A stretch of DNA of 64,000 nt, from NCBI RefSeq assembly GCF_008329645.1, contig NZ_CP043474.1:3162001-3226000 (forward strand), read 5' to 3'. The DNA comes from Mycolicibacterium grossiae. GTDB taxonomy: Bacteria > Actinomycetota > Actinomycetes > Mycobacteriales > Mycobacteriaceae. The notes below the pieces were generated by a model that worked only from the letters and a program-made list of their open reading frames with translations, was not told the origin of the DNA and made no database searches. This document shows positions 35,468 through 44,927 of this stretch, in pieces (position 1 is the first letter of the stretch; every line of letters begins with the position of its first letter). A program made the translations under genes and the position numbers.

Positions 35468-36355
35468 ATGACCACGCTGACGCACGTACCGGCGACGACA
35501 CCTCCGGCCGATCTGGCGGACCACCTGCGCCGCGACGGCTACGTGATCGTCGACGACCTCGTGCCGAACGCATTGATGGACACCATCACCGACGAGCTGG
35601 CGCCGCACCTCGATGCCACGCCCATGGGCTACAACGCGATGATCGGTCGCAAGACCCGGCGCACCGGCGCGCTCATCGCGCGGTCGCCGGCGTGCCGCAC
35701 CCTCATTCAGAATCCGACCGTCTTGGGCGTATGCGCGGATTTCCTCGGACACGCCAGCGCTTTTCAGTTGATGCTGACCCAGGTCATCTCCATCGAGCCC
35801 GGCGAATCCGAGCAGGCGCTGCACCGCGACCAGAACGCCTTCGACTTCTACCCGTTCCCCGACGACTACCACGTGCAGTGCAACACGCTGTGGGCGATGA
35901 CCGACTACACCGCCGAGATGGGCGCTACCAGGATCGTGCCCGGAAGTCAGGTCGGTGACACGAAGCCCACCGACTACGCCGACGAAGACTGCCTGCAGGC
36001 CGAGATGTCGCGTGGTTCGGTGCTGCTGTACTCCGGCAAGATCGTGCACAGCGGCGCGGCGAACCGCAGTGACCGGGTGCGACGCGCCATCAACGTCAAC
36101 TACTGCGTCGGCTGGGTCCGCCAGGAGGAGAACCAGTTCCTCTCGGTGCCCCTCGACGTCGCACGCACCCTCGACGACGACCTGCTCAAGTTGATCGGAT
36201 ACCAGGAGGGCGCGTGGGCGATGGGATACTTCCGTGACTTCGAGGACCCGCTGCGTGCCATCCGCGGCGACGAGGTCGCCTACGGCTTCGACGCGGCCAA
36301 ACTCAACGGCAACTCCGGCGCGGCGTTCGCCGATCAACTCACCCACAGTGAGTGA
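35468..36355 (+). CDS. Phytanoyl-CoA dioxygenase (PhyH) family Fe(II)/2-oxoglutarate oxygenase
   Basis: A 295-residue double-stranded beta-helix oxygenase. LHRDQNAFDFY carries the HxD iron ligands, TRIVPGSQ is the PhyH family loop and IVHSGAANRSDRVRRAIN holds the distal His and the 2-oxoglutarate-binding Arg. Substrates in the family range from phytanoyl-CoA to ectoine and small natural products. It stands alone between the VOC gene (divergent) and the DUF5997 gene (convergent). A TATCGCGATA palindrome lies 8 bp before the start codon. Confidence 0.85.
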   Translation: MTTLTHVPATTPPADLADHLRRDGYVIVDDLVPNALMDTITDELAPHLDATPMGYNAMIGRKTRRTGALIARSPACRTLIQNPTVLGVCADFLGHASAFQLMLTQVISIEPGESEQALHRDQNAFDFYPFPDDYHVQCNTLWAMTDYTAEMGATRIVPGSQVGDTKPTDYADEDCLQAEMSRGSVLLYSGKIVHSGAANRSDRVRRAINVNYCVGWVRQEENQFLSVPLDVARTLDDDLLKLIGYQEGAWAMGYFRDFEDPLRAIRGDEVAYGFDAAKLNGNSGAAFADQLTHSE

Positions 36356-36364
36356 CCGCCGGAA

Positions 36365-36748
36365 TCAGCGCGCCTTGTCCGCCCGCTCCGCCTTGAGCCG
36401 GCGCTCCTCGCGCAGCACGTTCTCGTAGCTCTCCCGTTCGGCGACCAGCCAATCCGGCTTGTCCGCGAGCAGCGTCTCGATCTGACCGGTGGTCAGCGCC
36501 TCGGTGACGCCGCCGCGCGCGAGCCCGGCGATCGACACCCCCAGCTTGGCCGCGACGAGGTTCTTGGGGTGCGGGCCGTTACGGCGGAGGTCGACCAGCC
36601 ACTGCGGCGGATCCTGCTGCAGCGCCGTCAGTTCGGCGCGGGTGATGGCGTTCGCCTGGAACTCCGCCGGGGTCGCCGGCAGGTACACGTCCAGCTTCTT
36701 CGCGGCGGTGGCCGGCTTCATGGACTGCGCGTTCGGCCTGCTCGTCAT
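36365..36748 (-). CDS. DUF5997-family protein
   Basis: A 127-residue basic protein (ATG 36748; MKPATAAKK at 36724 is an alternative start). KKLDVYLPATPAEFQANAITRAEL, the central PPQWLVDLRRNGPHPKNLVAAKLGVSIAGLARGG, which looks like a helix-turn-helix, and a charged C-terminal helix are the visible features. DUF5997 is actinobacterial and of unknown function. It is divergent (58 bp) from a gene encoding a LysR-type effector domain with no DNA-binding domain, a pairing that suggests a split regulator. Confidence 0.75.
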   Translation of the reverse strand: MTSRPNAQSMKPATAAKKLDVYLPATPAEFQANAITRAELTALQQDPPQWLVDLRRNGPHPKNLVAAKLGVSIAGLARGGVTEALTTGQIETLLADKPDWLVAERESYENVLREERRLKAERADKAR

Positions 36749-36806
36749 CGCCCATCCGCTTCTCGAGCGTCGCTCATGCCGAAGAGCCTATCGGTAGCCT
36801 GAGGCG

Positions 36807-37511
36807 ATGCCCCAGTCCTCGCTGACCCTCGGCTACGTCCCGGGTGGGACGCCGGCGAAGTGGGCGCGCATCTGGGCCGAACGCCACCCCGACGTCCCGT
36901 TGACACTGCGGTCGGTCGCCGCGGCGGACGCGGCCGAGGAGGTGCGCGCCGGCACCCTCGACATGGCGGTGCTCCGCCTACCGACCGACACGTCCGGACT
37001 GGCCACCATCCCGCTGTACGAGGAGACCACCGTCGCCGTCGTGCCCACCGACCACGTCATCAGCGCCGCAGATGAGATCACCGCCGCCGACCTGACGGAC
37101 GAGCCGACGCTGCGTCCGCTCGACGACGTCGTCGACTGGCCGGCCGCGCCCGGCGCGCCGGTCGACCATCGCCCCGAGACCACATCGGCGGCAATCGAAC
37201 TCGTCGCCGCCGGAGTCGGCGTGCTCGTGGTGCCGCAGTCCCTGGCCCGGCTGCACCACCGCAGGGACCTCACCCATCGGCCAATCGTCGACGCGCCCGC
37301 GTGCCCCGTCGCGCTGGCCTTCCCGGACGGGCCACAGCCCGAGTGGCTCGAGGATTTCATCGGCATCGTCCGCGGCCGCAAGCCCAGTTCGTCGCGCGGA
37401 CAGGCGCAATCGGCGCCCAAGCGCACCGCGCGGGAGAAAACCCTCGCCAAGCAGGCCGCCCGCGCCGCGGCGGGCAAGGTCGCCCGCAAGCCGGGCCGTG
37501 GCCGCCGGTAG
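36807..37511 (+). CDS. LysR substrate-binding domain protein lacking a DNA-binding domain
   Basis: A 234-residue protein. From residue 5 it is a periplasmic-binding-type LysR effector domain: LTLGYVPGGTPAKW, TLDMAVLRLP, LYEETTVAVVP and AAGVGVLVVPQSLA. No winged-helix domain precedes it; the start is 58 bp from the divergent gene, leaving no room for one. The C-terminal 45 residues are extremely Lys/Arg/Ala-rich (KRTAREKTLAKQAARAAAGK), possibly binding nucleic acid non-specifically. Its divergent neighbour encodes the small DUF5997 protein. Confidence 0.8.
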   Translation: MPQSSLTLGYVPGGTPAKWARIWAERHPDVPLTLRSVAAADAAEEVRAGTLDMAVLRLPTDTSGLATIPLYEETTVAVVPTDHVISAADEITAADLTDEPTLRPLDDVVDWPAAPGAPVDHRPETTSAAIELVAAGVGVLVVPQSLARLHHRRDLTHRPIVDAPACPVALAFPDGPQPEWLEDFIGIVRGRKPSSSRGQAQSAPKRTAREKTLAKQAARAAAGKVARKPGRGRR

Positions 37512-37555
37512 AAAATCGGTGGAGATCGACGCGTCGAAGGCGCACGCTCGATCCC

Positions 37556-38380
37556 ATGGCCGTCCGCCTGTACCCGTCACCGACCGCGTTCCTGCCGGTC
37601 GCGCGCCTGGTGTACCGCACCGACCCCGTGCGCTACACCAGCGAGCTGACGGCGCTGCGCACCGCGGGAGACGACGGACTGTTCCTGTCGGTGCTCGACG
37701 GCGTCGGCGTGGTCGGAGCGGCCCTGCAGACACCCGGTGACGCGTTGCTCGTCAGCGGCCTCGACCCGGCGATGGTCGAACAGGCCGTCGCCGCATTCGG
37801 AACCACTGCGGGCAGCCGGCTGCCGGCGGTGCGCGGAACGACCGCTCCGGCAACGGCATTCGTACACGAGTGGCGAGAGTCGGGCCGGGGCGACCCGCAG
37901 TCGTCGATCGCGCGCACGCTGTACCGGCTCGGCGATCTGCACCCGCCGACCGATGTGCCCGGCACCGGCGGGCTCGCGGGCGCGGCCGACGACGACACCG
38001 TCCTCGAATGGCTCGACGGCTTCTTCGCCGACGCCTTCGACGCCGCCCCGGACCCTCCGGCGCGCCGGCGCTACCTCGACGGCATCCGCGCCGCCGGCGG
38101 CGACGTGCTGTTGTGGATGCTCGACGGCACGGCTGTCTCGATGGCCCGCGTACACGCCCCCGCGGCGGGGGTGTCGCGCATCGGTCCGGTCTATACCCCA
38201 CCCGAGGCGCGCGGCCGGGGGTTCGGTGCCGCCGTCACCGCCGCGGCCTGCGCGCAGGCGTTTCGGCGCGGCGCCCGCGACGTCGTGCTGTACGCCGATC
38301 ACGCCAACCCCGGCGCCAACCGGATCTACCGCCGGCTGGGTTTCCGCGCCGTCGCCGAGACCATCGAATATCGCTACTGA
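37556..38380 (+). CDS. GNAT-family N-acetyltransferase
   Basis: A 274-residue protein starting at ATG 37556. The C-terminal half is a GNAT domain: VSRIGPVYTPPEARGRGFGAAVTAAA is the acetyl-CoA-binding loop (motif A), followed by VLYADHANPGANRIYRRLGFRAV (motif B). The N-terminal half is a second, degenerate GNAT-like domain. Substrate unknown. It ends just before a terminator hairpin shared with the convergent flavoprotein gene. Confidence 0.82.
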   Translation: MAVRLYPSPTAFLPVARLVYRTDPVRYTSELTALRTAGDDGLFLSVLDGVGVVGAALQTPGDALLVSGLDPAMVEQAVAAFGTTAGSRLPAVRGTTAPATAFVHEWRESGRGDPQSSIARTLYRLGDLHPPTDVPGTGGLAGAADDDTVLEWLDGFFADAFDAAPDPPARRRYLDGIRAAGGDVLLWMLDGTAVSMARVHAPAAGVSRIGPVYTPPEARGRGFGAAVTAAACAQAFRRGARDVVLYADHANPGANRIYRRLGFRAVAETIEYRY

Positions 38381-38404
38381 ACCTCGGTCGGCGAGGCCCT
38401 CCAA

Positions 38405-38439
38405 CGCCGAGTGTGGGGCTCTCACCCCCACACTCGGCG
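38405..38439. terminator. Bidirectional hairpin terminator
   Basis: Perfect 14-base arms CGCCGAGTGTGGGG (38405-38418) and CCCCACACTCGGCG (38426-38439) with a 7-base loop, between the convergent GNAT and geranylgeranyl reductase-like genes. Confidence 0.8.
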
Positions 38440-38473
38440 GGCGCCGATGTCGGCGGGGCGGAATCCGAGGCGG

Positions 38474-39658
38474 TTACTTCACCGTGTGCTGCGGCCCTTG
38501 GGCCTTCTTGTACAGCACCTTCAGCATACGGTCACGGAACGCCGCATTGTCGATGAGTTTCACGCCGGCGCCCGCGAGCTTCGGCTTGCCGATCAACTTG
38601 TGCATGTACCGCCCGCGGCGGTACTCGCGGCCCCACGCGGCCTCCATGCGCTGCCCGTAATTGGTGAAGTCGTCGGGCCCGCCGTTCTGCAGCGCCGCGA
38701 TCGCGCACTCGCCGGCGGCCAGCCCGGACTCGAGCGCCTTCGAAATGCCCGCGCCGGAGGCCGGCTTGCCCGCACCCAGCGAGTCGCCGGTGAACAACAC
38801 GCCCGGTCGCCACGGCGGCCATGCGGTGAAGCCCATCGGCAGCCGCCACGCCCGCACGCTCTTGTTCTTCTTCAGCTCCTCGATCGGCGGCAGCTCCCAC
38901 TCGCGCGGCAGCGTGCGCAGGAAGTCGCCGAGGAACTGGGTGGCATTGATCGACTGCCAGTTCGCGTAGCTGTTGACGTAGCCCAGCCCGATGTTGAAGA
39001 CGCCGTTGCCCATCGGGAACACCCAGCCGTAGCCGGGCAGCTGATCGCCGCCGAACATCAGCTTGAGGTAGATGTCGAGCGAGTCCGAGTCGGGACGATT
39101 CGCGTGCATCTCGGAGCGGATCGCGATCGCCGAGTAGCCGTTGTACTCGGAGTCGAGCTTCAGGGCGCGCTTGATTGGGGAGTAGGCACCGTCGGCCGCG
39201 ATGACCGCGTCGCCGTGGACCTTCTCGCCGTTCTTGAGCACGACGCCGACGACCCGGCCGTCGGCGTCGAGCTCGGGACCGCTCACCTCGGCGCCCTGAC
39301 GCACCTCGGCGCCGGCCGCCTCGGCATGCGTCAGCAGCAGCGTGTCGAGTTCCGTGCGGCTGACGGTGTGCCCGTGATCGGGCATTCCGGGGCGGCGCGG
39401 AAAGGACAGCTCCCAGGCGCTGGGACTGTAGACGGTGACGCGATCCACCCGGTGGAACCGGGACACCTCCTCGGCGAGGCCCATCTTCTGCAGGTAGCTG
39501 ACGGCGCGGGCGGTGAGCCCGTCGCCGCACGGCTTGTCCCGCGGGAACTGGGCCTTGTCCAGGACCAGCACCTTCGCGCCGGTCTGTGCGGCCTGCCACG
39601 CGGCGGCCGACCCCGAGGGGCCACCGCCCGCGATGACCAGGTCGTAGCGCTGCGTCAT
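38474..39658 (-). CDS. Geranylgeranyl reductase-family FAD oxidoreductase
   Basis: A 394-residue flavoprotein. VIAGGGPSGSAAAW binds FAD, PRDKPCGDGLTARAV is the geranylgeranyl reductase family signature, and LPGYGWVFPMGNGVFNIGLG and FTGDSLGAGKPASGAGI follow. Family members saturate isoprenoid double bonds; in M. tuberculosis MenJ (Rv0561c) reduces menaquinone. This protein is a paralogue-like relative, so the isoprenoid substrate is uncertain. It is divergent from a TetR gene (141-bp gap) which may control it. Confidence 0.85.
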   Translation of the reverse strand: MTQRYDLVIAGGGPSGSAAAWQAAQTGAKVLVLDKAQFPRDKPCGDGLTARAVSYLQKMGLAEEVSRFHRVDRVTVYSPSAWELSFPRRPGMPDHGHTVSRTELDTLLLTHAEAAGAEVRQGAEVSGPELDADGRVVGVVLKNGEKVHGDAVIAADGAYSPIKRALKLDSEYNGYSAIAIRSEMHANRPDSDSLDIYLKLMFGGDQLPGYGWVFPMGNGVFNIGLGYVNSYANWQSINATQFLGDFLRTLPREWELPPIEELKKNKSVRAWRLPMGFTAWPPWRPGVLFTGDSLGAGKPASGAGISKALESGLAAGECAIAALQNGGPDDFTNYGQRMEAAWGREYRRGRYMHKLIGKPKLAGAGVKLIDNAAFRDRMLKVLYKKAQGPQHTVK

Positions 39659-39799
39659 GTCCTCGATCCATCCTCGGCGGAAATTCTCGTCGGCGATGGT
39701 ACCCGCGGCGCGCGGGTGAACCGCGCCACGTGCGACGGCCCTGGTGGGGCCCCGGCGCGGTATGGCAGATCACCCGGTACCAGCGGGTACAGTAATTCC

Positions 39800-40540
39800 G
39801 TGCGTCGACCCACGATCCCCCGGCCCGGGCCCCAGCCCGCCGCCAAGGTGGATGCGCGCAGCGAGCGGTGGCGCGAGCACCGCAAGAAGGTGCGCGCCGA
39901 GATCGTCGACGCGGCGTTCCGGGCCATCGACCGACTCGGGCCCGAGGTCAGCCTGCGCGAGATCGCCGAGGAGGCGGGAACCGCCAAGCCGAAGATCTAC
40001 CGGCACTTCACCGACAAGTCGGATCTGTTCCAGGCCATCGGCGAGCGGCTGCGGGACATGCTGTGGGCGGCCATCTTCCCGCACATCGACATCGCCAAGG
40101 ATCCGGCGCGCGAGGTGATCCGTCGCAGCGTGGAGCAGTACGTGCTGCTGGTCGACGAGCACCCGAACGTCTGCCGGTTCCTGATCCAGGGGCGCTTCGC
40201 CGAGCAGAGCGAGTCGACGATGCGTGCGCTCAACGAGGGTCGCGAGGTGACGCTGGCCATGGCGAGCATCTTCAACAACGAGCTGCGTGAGATGGAACTG
40301 GACGGCGTCGCGATCGAACTGGCCGCCTACACCACGTTCGGCTCGGCGGCGGCCGCCACCGACTGGTGGCTGGGCCCCGAGGTGGACAGCCCCCGTCGCA
40401 TGCCGCGCGACGCGTTCATCGGCTACATGACGACGATCATGCTGGGCGCGATCAACGGCACCTGCGAACTGCTCGGCATCCGCATCGATTCGGAGCTGCC
40501 GCTGCACGAGGGCGTCCGGCGCCGCGAGTCCGTCGCCTAA
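39800..40540 (+). CDS. TetR-family regulator upstream of a flavin monooxygenase gene
   Basis: A 246-residue TetR protein starting at GTG 39800. DNA-binding domain at about residues 27 to 80: VRAEIVDAAFRAIDRLG, SLREIAEEAGTAKPKIYRHFTDKSDL. The C-terminal domain is longer than average. It is probably the Rv3050c homologue and precedes the monooxygenase gene by 32 bp, so it likely controls that gene, and perhaps the divergent reductase. ACCCG and CGGGT half-sites separated by 7 bp lie at about 39769-39785, just upstream of the start, as a possible operator. Confidence 0.85.
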   Translation: MRRPTIPRPGPQPAAKVDARSERWREHRKKVRAEIVDAAFRAIDRLGPEVSLREIAEEAGTAKPKIYRHFTDKSDLFQAIGERLRDMLWAAIFPHIDIAKDPAREVIRRSVEQYVLLVDEHPNVCRFLIQGRFAEQSESTMRALNEGREVTLAMASIFNNELREMELDGVAIELAAYTTFGSAAAATDWWLGPEVDSPRRMPRDAFIGYMTTIMLGAINGTCELLGIRIDSELPLHEGVRRRESVA

Positions 40541-40572
40541 CCGGTACCGCCGTTCCCAGGTATCGTCGTGAC

Positions 40573-42096
40573 ATGACCGTCGCCGACACCGCCAGCGCCG
40601 CCGACTCTTCCTCCGCCGATCCGCGCGCCGCCCAGCCCGTCCGCACCCGCGCCCTCATCATCGGTAGCGGCTTCTCCGGACTGGGCATGGCGATCGCCCT
40701 GCAGAAGCAGGGCGTCGAGTTCCTGATCCTGGAGAAGGCCGACGAGGTCGGCGGTACCTGGCGCGACAACACCTACCCGGGGTGCGCGTGCGACATCCCG
40801 TCGCACATGTACTCGTTCTCCTTCGAGCCGAAGGCCGACTGGTCCCACATGTGGTCCTTCCAGCCCGAGATCCAGGAGTACCTGCTCGGCGTCACCGCCA
40901 AGTACGGGTTGCGCCGTTACGTCGAGTTCGGCGCGAACGTCGACCGCGCCCACTGGGACGAGGCCGATCAGAGCTGGCACGTCTTCACCGCCGATGGTCG
41001 CGAGTTCGTCGCGCAGTTCCTGGTGTCGGGGGCCGGCGGTCTGCACATCCCGCTGGTGCCCGAGATCGAGGGGCGCGACGACTTCACCGGCGCCGCCTTC
41101 CACTCCGCGCAGTGGGACCACTCGGTGGACATCGCCGGCAAGCGCGTCGCGATCATCGGCACCGGGGCGAGCGCCATCCAGATCGTGCCCGAGATCGCCC
41201 GCGTGGTCGGTGAACTGCAGGTCTACCAGCGCACGCCACCGTGGGTCATGCCCCGGGTGAACAACGCGTTCCCGGAGTGGCTGCGCAACGTCTTCGCCAC
41301 CGTGCCGGGCACCCGCGCGGCGATGCGGGCCGGGATCTACTGGCTGCACGAGGGCGTCGGCTTCGCCATGACCAAGCAGCCGCGGCTGCTGAAGATCGGC
41401 GAGCTGCTCGGCCGCTGGAACATCCGCCGCAGCGTGTCCGACCGCGAGCTGCGCCGCAAGCTCACGCCGAACTACCGGGCGGGCTGCAAGCGCATTCTCA
41501 ACTCCGACACCTACTACAAGGGCATCGCCCACCCGAACACCACGGTGATCACCGAACGGATCGAGCGCATGACGCCCACCGGCATCGTCACGGCCGACGG
41601 CGTCGAGCGGCCCGTCGACGTCGTGGTGTTCGCCACCGGCTTCCACGTCACCGACTCCTACACCTACGTCGACATCAAGGGCGCGGGCGGCGAGGACCTG
41701 GTGGACCGCTGGAACGCCGAGGGCATCCAGGCGCACCGCGGCATCGCCGTCGCCGGCATGCCCAACCTGTTCTTCCTGCTCGGACCGAACACCGCGCTGG
41801 GGCACAACTCGGTGGTGTTCATGATCGAGTCGCAGATCGACTACGTCGCCCAGGCCATCGCGGCCGTGGACAAGCGCAAAGCCCGTGCACTGACACCGAA
41901 GCGCTCGGCGCAGGACGCCTACAACGCCGAACTGCAGGACGAGTTGGGCGGCACGGTGTGGAGCACCGGAGGTTGCCGCAGCTGGTACCTCGACGCCCAC
42001 GGCGTCAACCGCACGCTGTGGAGCGGCATGACGTGGCAGTACTGGTTGGCGACGCGCCGGCTGAAGGCCTCGGAGTACGAGTTCAGCGGTCGCTGA
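40573..42096 (+). CDS. Flavin-containing Baeyer-Villiger-type monooxygenase
   Basis: A 507-residue monooxygenase starting at ATG 40573. The FAD Rossmann motif GSGFSG, the NADPH motif GTGASAIQ, and between them a Baeyer-Villiger-type fingerprint FTGAAFHSAQW (FxGxxxHxxxW) are present. It inserts oxygen into ketones or hydroxylates hydrophobic substrates using FAD and NADPH. Positional homologue of Rv3049c. It shares an operon with the preceding TetR gene. Mycobacterial relatives of this family also activate thiocarbamide drugs such as ethionamide, but nothing here shows that activity. Confidence 0.88.
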   Translation: MTVADTASAADSSSADPRAAQPVRTRALIIGSGFSGLGMAIALQKQGVEFLILEKADEVGGTWRDNTYPGCACDIPSHMYSFSFEPKADWSHMWSFQPEIQEYLLGVTAKYGLRRYVEFGANVDRAHWDEADQSWHVFTADGREFVAQFLVSGAGGLHIPLVPEIEGRDDFTGAAFHSAQWDHSVDIAGKRVAIIGTGASAIQIVPEIARVVGELQVYQRTPPWVMPRVNNAFPEWLRNVFATVPGTRAAMRAGIYWLHEGVGFAMTKQPRLLKIGELLGRWNIRRSVSDRELRRKLTPNYRAGCKRILNSDTYYKGIAHPNTTVITERIERMTPTGIVTADGVERPVDVVVFATGFHVTDSYTYVDIKGAGGEDLVDRWNAEGIQAHRGIAVAGMPNLFFLLGPNTALGHNSVVFMIESQIDYVAQAIAAVDKRKARALTPKRSAQDAYNAELQDELGGTVWSTGGCRSWYLDAHGVNRTLWSGMTWQYWLATRRLKASEYEFSGR

Positions 42097-42120
42097 GGAA
42101 ACGTCAGAAATTCCGTCGCG

Positions 42121-42168
42121 ACACAACGTGTTGTGTTGCAGCGCGCCGTCGGACACCAGTTGTAGTGT
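42121..42168 (+). promoter_or_regulatory. Pair of NrdR boxes upstream of nrdF2
   Basis: ACACAACGTGTTGTGT (42121-42136) is a near-perfect palindrome with 13 of 16 matches to the recalled NrdR consensus. ACACCAGTTGTAGTGT (42153-42168) matches 12. The pitch is 32 bp, identical to the pair before nrdHIE, and the downstream box again contains TGTAGTGT, a possible extended -10. This explains co-regulation of nrdF2 with the distant nrdHIE genes. Confidence 0.8.
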
Positions 42169-42179
42169 CGGGGGAGTAG

Positions 42180-43181
<1,002 letters not shown>

Positions 43182-43211
43182 CCCCGGCTGCCGACGGCCC
43201 TGAAACGACGA

Positions 43212-43243
43212 CGCGGGCGGACTCCCGAAGGAGTCCGCCCGCG
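43212..43243. terminator. Bidirectional terminator between nrdF2 and adhC
   Basis: Perfect 14-base arms CGCGGGCGGACTCC (43212-43225) and GGAGTCCGCCCGCG (43230-43243) around a CGAA tetraloop, located between the convergent stop codons. Confidence 0.85.
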
Positions 43244-43259
43244 CGCGTAGCGGGAGCGA

Positions 43260-44315
43260 CTAGATGGTCGCGTTGTCGATCACGAAGCGGTAGCGCACGT
43301 CGCTGGCGAGCATGCGGTCATAGGCCTCGTTGACGTAGGACGCCTCGATCACCTCGATCTCGGGCGTGACGTCGTGCTCGGCGCAGAAGTCCAGCATCTC
43401 CTGGGTCTCCTTGATGCCGCCGATCAACGAACCGGACAGGCGGCGGCGGCCGAAGATCAGCGCACTGGCCGGTACCTCCATCGGGTTCTCCGGCATGCCG
43501 AGTTCCACCAGCGTGCCGTCGAGCTTCAGCAGCCCCAGGTAGTCACCCATGTCGAGGTTCGCCGACACGGTGTTGAGGATGAGGTCGAACGACCCACGCA
43601 GCTTCTTGAAGGTGTCCGGATCGCTGGTCGCGTAGTACTCCGAGGCGCCCAGCCGCAGGCCGTCCTCCATCTTCTTGAGCGACTGGCTCAGCACGGCCAC
43701 CTCGGCGCCCATCGCCTTCGCCAGCTTCACGCCCAGGTGGCCGAGGCCGCCGAGACCGATGACGGCGACGCGCTTGCCCTCGCCGGCACCCCAGTGCCGC
43801 AGCGGCGAGTAGGTGGTGATGCCCGCGCACAGCAGCGGCGCGGCCTTGTCCAGCGGGATCGAGTCCGGGATGCGCAGGACGTAGTTCTCGTCGACGACGA
43901 TGGCGTCGCTGTAGCCGCCCTGGGTGGGCTTGCCGTCACGGCCGACGCCGTTGTAGGTGCCGACCATGCCGGGGTTGTTGCAGTACTGCTCCTCACCGGC
44001 GGTGCAGTACTCACACTCGCGGCAGGAGTCGACGAAGCAGCCGACGCCGACGCGGTCGCCGACCTTGTACTTCGTCACGTCGGAGCCGACCTCGGTGACG
44101 ATGCCGGCGATCTCGTGGCCGGGCACCATGGGGTACTTCACGCCGCCCCACTCGCCGCTGACGGTGTGCAGGTCGGAGTGGCAGATGCCGGCGAACTTGA
44201 TGTCGATGGCGACATCGGCGGGGCCGACGTCGCGACGCTCGATCGTGGTCTTCGTCAGCGGGGCGTCGGAACCCCAGGGAGCGGTCGCGGCGTAGCCGGA
44301 AACTGTCGTGGTCAT
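43260..44315 (-). CDS. adhC: NADP-dependent zinc alcohol dehydrogenase
   Basis: A 351-residue cinnamyl-alcohol-type dehydrogenase starting at ATG 44315. Catalytic zinc ligands are in [10 protein letters not shown] and GHEIAG, structural zinc cysteines in [17 protein letters not shown], and the NADP Rossmann motif is [10 protein letters not shown]. It reduces aldehydes with NADPH. Homologue of Rv3045 (AdhC). It is convergent with nrdF2. In M. tuberculosis the next gene is fecB; here about 19 kb of other genes lie between. Confidence 0.93.
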   Translation of the reverse strand: MTTTVSGYAATAPWGSDAPLTKTTIERRDVGPADVAIDIKFAGICHSDLHTVSGEWGGVKYPMVPGHEIAGIVTEVGSDVTKYKVGDRVGVGCFVDSCRECEYCTAGEEQYCNNPGMVGTYNGVGRDGKPTQGGYSDAIVVDENYVLRIPDSIPLDKAAPLLCAGITTYSPLRHWGAGEGKRVAVIGLGGLGHLGVKLAKAMGAEVAVLSQSLKKMEDGLRLGASEYYATSDPDTFKKLRGSFDLILNTVSANLDMGDYLGLLKLDGTLVELGMPENPMEVPASALIFGRRRLSGSLIGGIKETQEMLDFCAEHDVTPEIEVIEASYVNEAYDRMLASDVRYRFVIDNATI

Positions 44316-44460
44316 GTGTTCTACGTGCCTCTTCGTCTCGTCTCGCAAACGTCTTTCGCCAAGAATTTAGCGAAGGTAATGATCAGGGCGCAGCGGTGAG
44401 CCCGCCCGAACCTGCAACGGCCACGGGCGCGGGATCAATCCCGATAGTGACGATGATCGC

Positions 44461-44736
44461 TCACAGGCCCGGCGCTCGCAGCGCAGCGTTGAACGTCGTC
44501 CGCTCGTAGGACACCAGCCCCGCCTGGGTGTACGGATCCGCGGCGATCAACTCCTCGGCCGCGGCCACGTCGATGTCGCCGGTGATGAGCACGCCGCCCT
44601 GCTGCGACTCCTGCCGACCGGCGAGCAGCAGCCGTCCGGCCTCGATCTCGCGTTCGATCCACTCGACGTGCGCGGGCCGCGTCTGGTCGACGACGTCGAG
44701 CGGCTCGCGATAGGTCAGCACCAGGACGTGGAACAC
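44461..44736 (-). CDS. YciI-family protein
   Basis: A 91-residue ferredoxin-like-fold protein with VLVLTYREPL at the start, ARPAHVEWIEREIEAGRLLLAG-type helix and the ADPYTQAGLV segment typical of YciI-like proteins (the conserved DP dipeptide). Biochemical role unknown for this subgroup. It lies alone between adhC and the divergent nitrogen-salvage operon, facing away from it. Confidence 0.8.
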   Translation of the reverse strand: MFHVLVLTYREPLDVVDQTRPAHVEWIEREIEAGRLLLAGRQESQQGGVLITGDIDVAAAEELIAADPYTQAGLVSYERTTFNAALRAPGL

Positions 44737-44776
44737 GCGATGAGACTACGGCACGGCGCGGCGCGCCTCCGGCGAC

Positions 44777-44798
44777 GTTTCTGTCACCTGACAGAAAC
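44777..44798. promoter_or_regulatory. AmtR-like operator 1 (long palindrome)
   Basis: Perfect 10-base arms GTTTCTGTCA and TGACAGAAAC separated by CC. The core CTGTC-N4-GACAG recurs three more times near the two operons of the island. It lies 129 bp upstream of the first DUF1989 gene and is the best palindrome of the four, probably the strongest site for the TetR protein encoded at 51782-52519. Confidence 0.8.
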
Positions 44799-44834
44799 AT
44801 CCGTCGACCGTTGTTAACGACCTCCTCCGGAACG

Positions 44835-44850
44835 GTTACACCGCGGCAAC
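44835..44850 (+). promoter_or_regulatory. GlnR-like box upstream of carboxylase operon
   Basis: GTTAC-ACCGCG-GCAAC fits the actinobacterial GlnR pattern gTnAc-N6-GaAAc as I recall it, with one mismatch. The distance from its first base to the first base of the AmtR-like core downstream (44876) is 41 bp, the same as in the second operon. GlnR activates nitrogen-scavenging genes under nitrogen limitation. Confidence 0.6.
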
Positions 44851-44875
44851 CACCACCCCCGCCGCAACGCGAAAA

Positions 44876-44889
44876 CTGTCACTCGACAG
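44876..44889. promoter_or_regulatory. AmtR-like operator 2
   Basis: CTGTC-ACTC-GACAG, 39 bp before the GTG start of the first DUF1989 gene. The preceding CGCGAAAA resembles the CCGCAAAA that precedes operator 4 in the other operon. Its position close to the start suits repression. Confidence 0.75.
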
Positions 44890-44927
44890 AAATCGGCTCG
44901 ACCGACACCCCCGACCCGGGAGTCCCC

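Noticed and set aside
44737..44927. Search for a guanidine riboswitch upstream of the DUF1989-carboxylase operon
   Set aside because: The gap contains palindromic operators and a GlnR-like box but no sequence resembling guanidine-I, -II or -III aptamers that I could recognise.
44811..44927. Longer N-terminus for the first DUF1989 protein, from an in-frame start at 44811
   Set aside because: The added 39 residues are Pro/Thr-rich, would be encoded through the GlnR-like box and AmtR operator, and lack a ribosome-binding site; GTG 44928 fits the family better.
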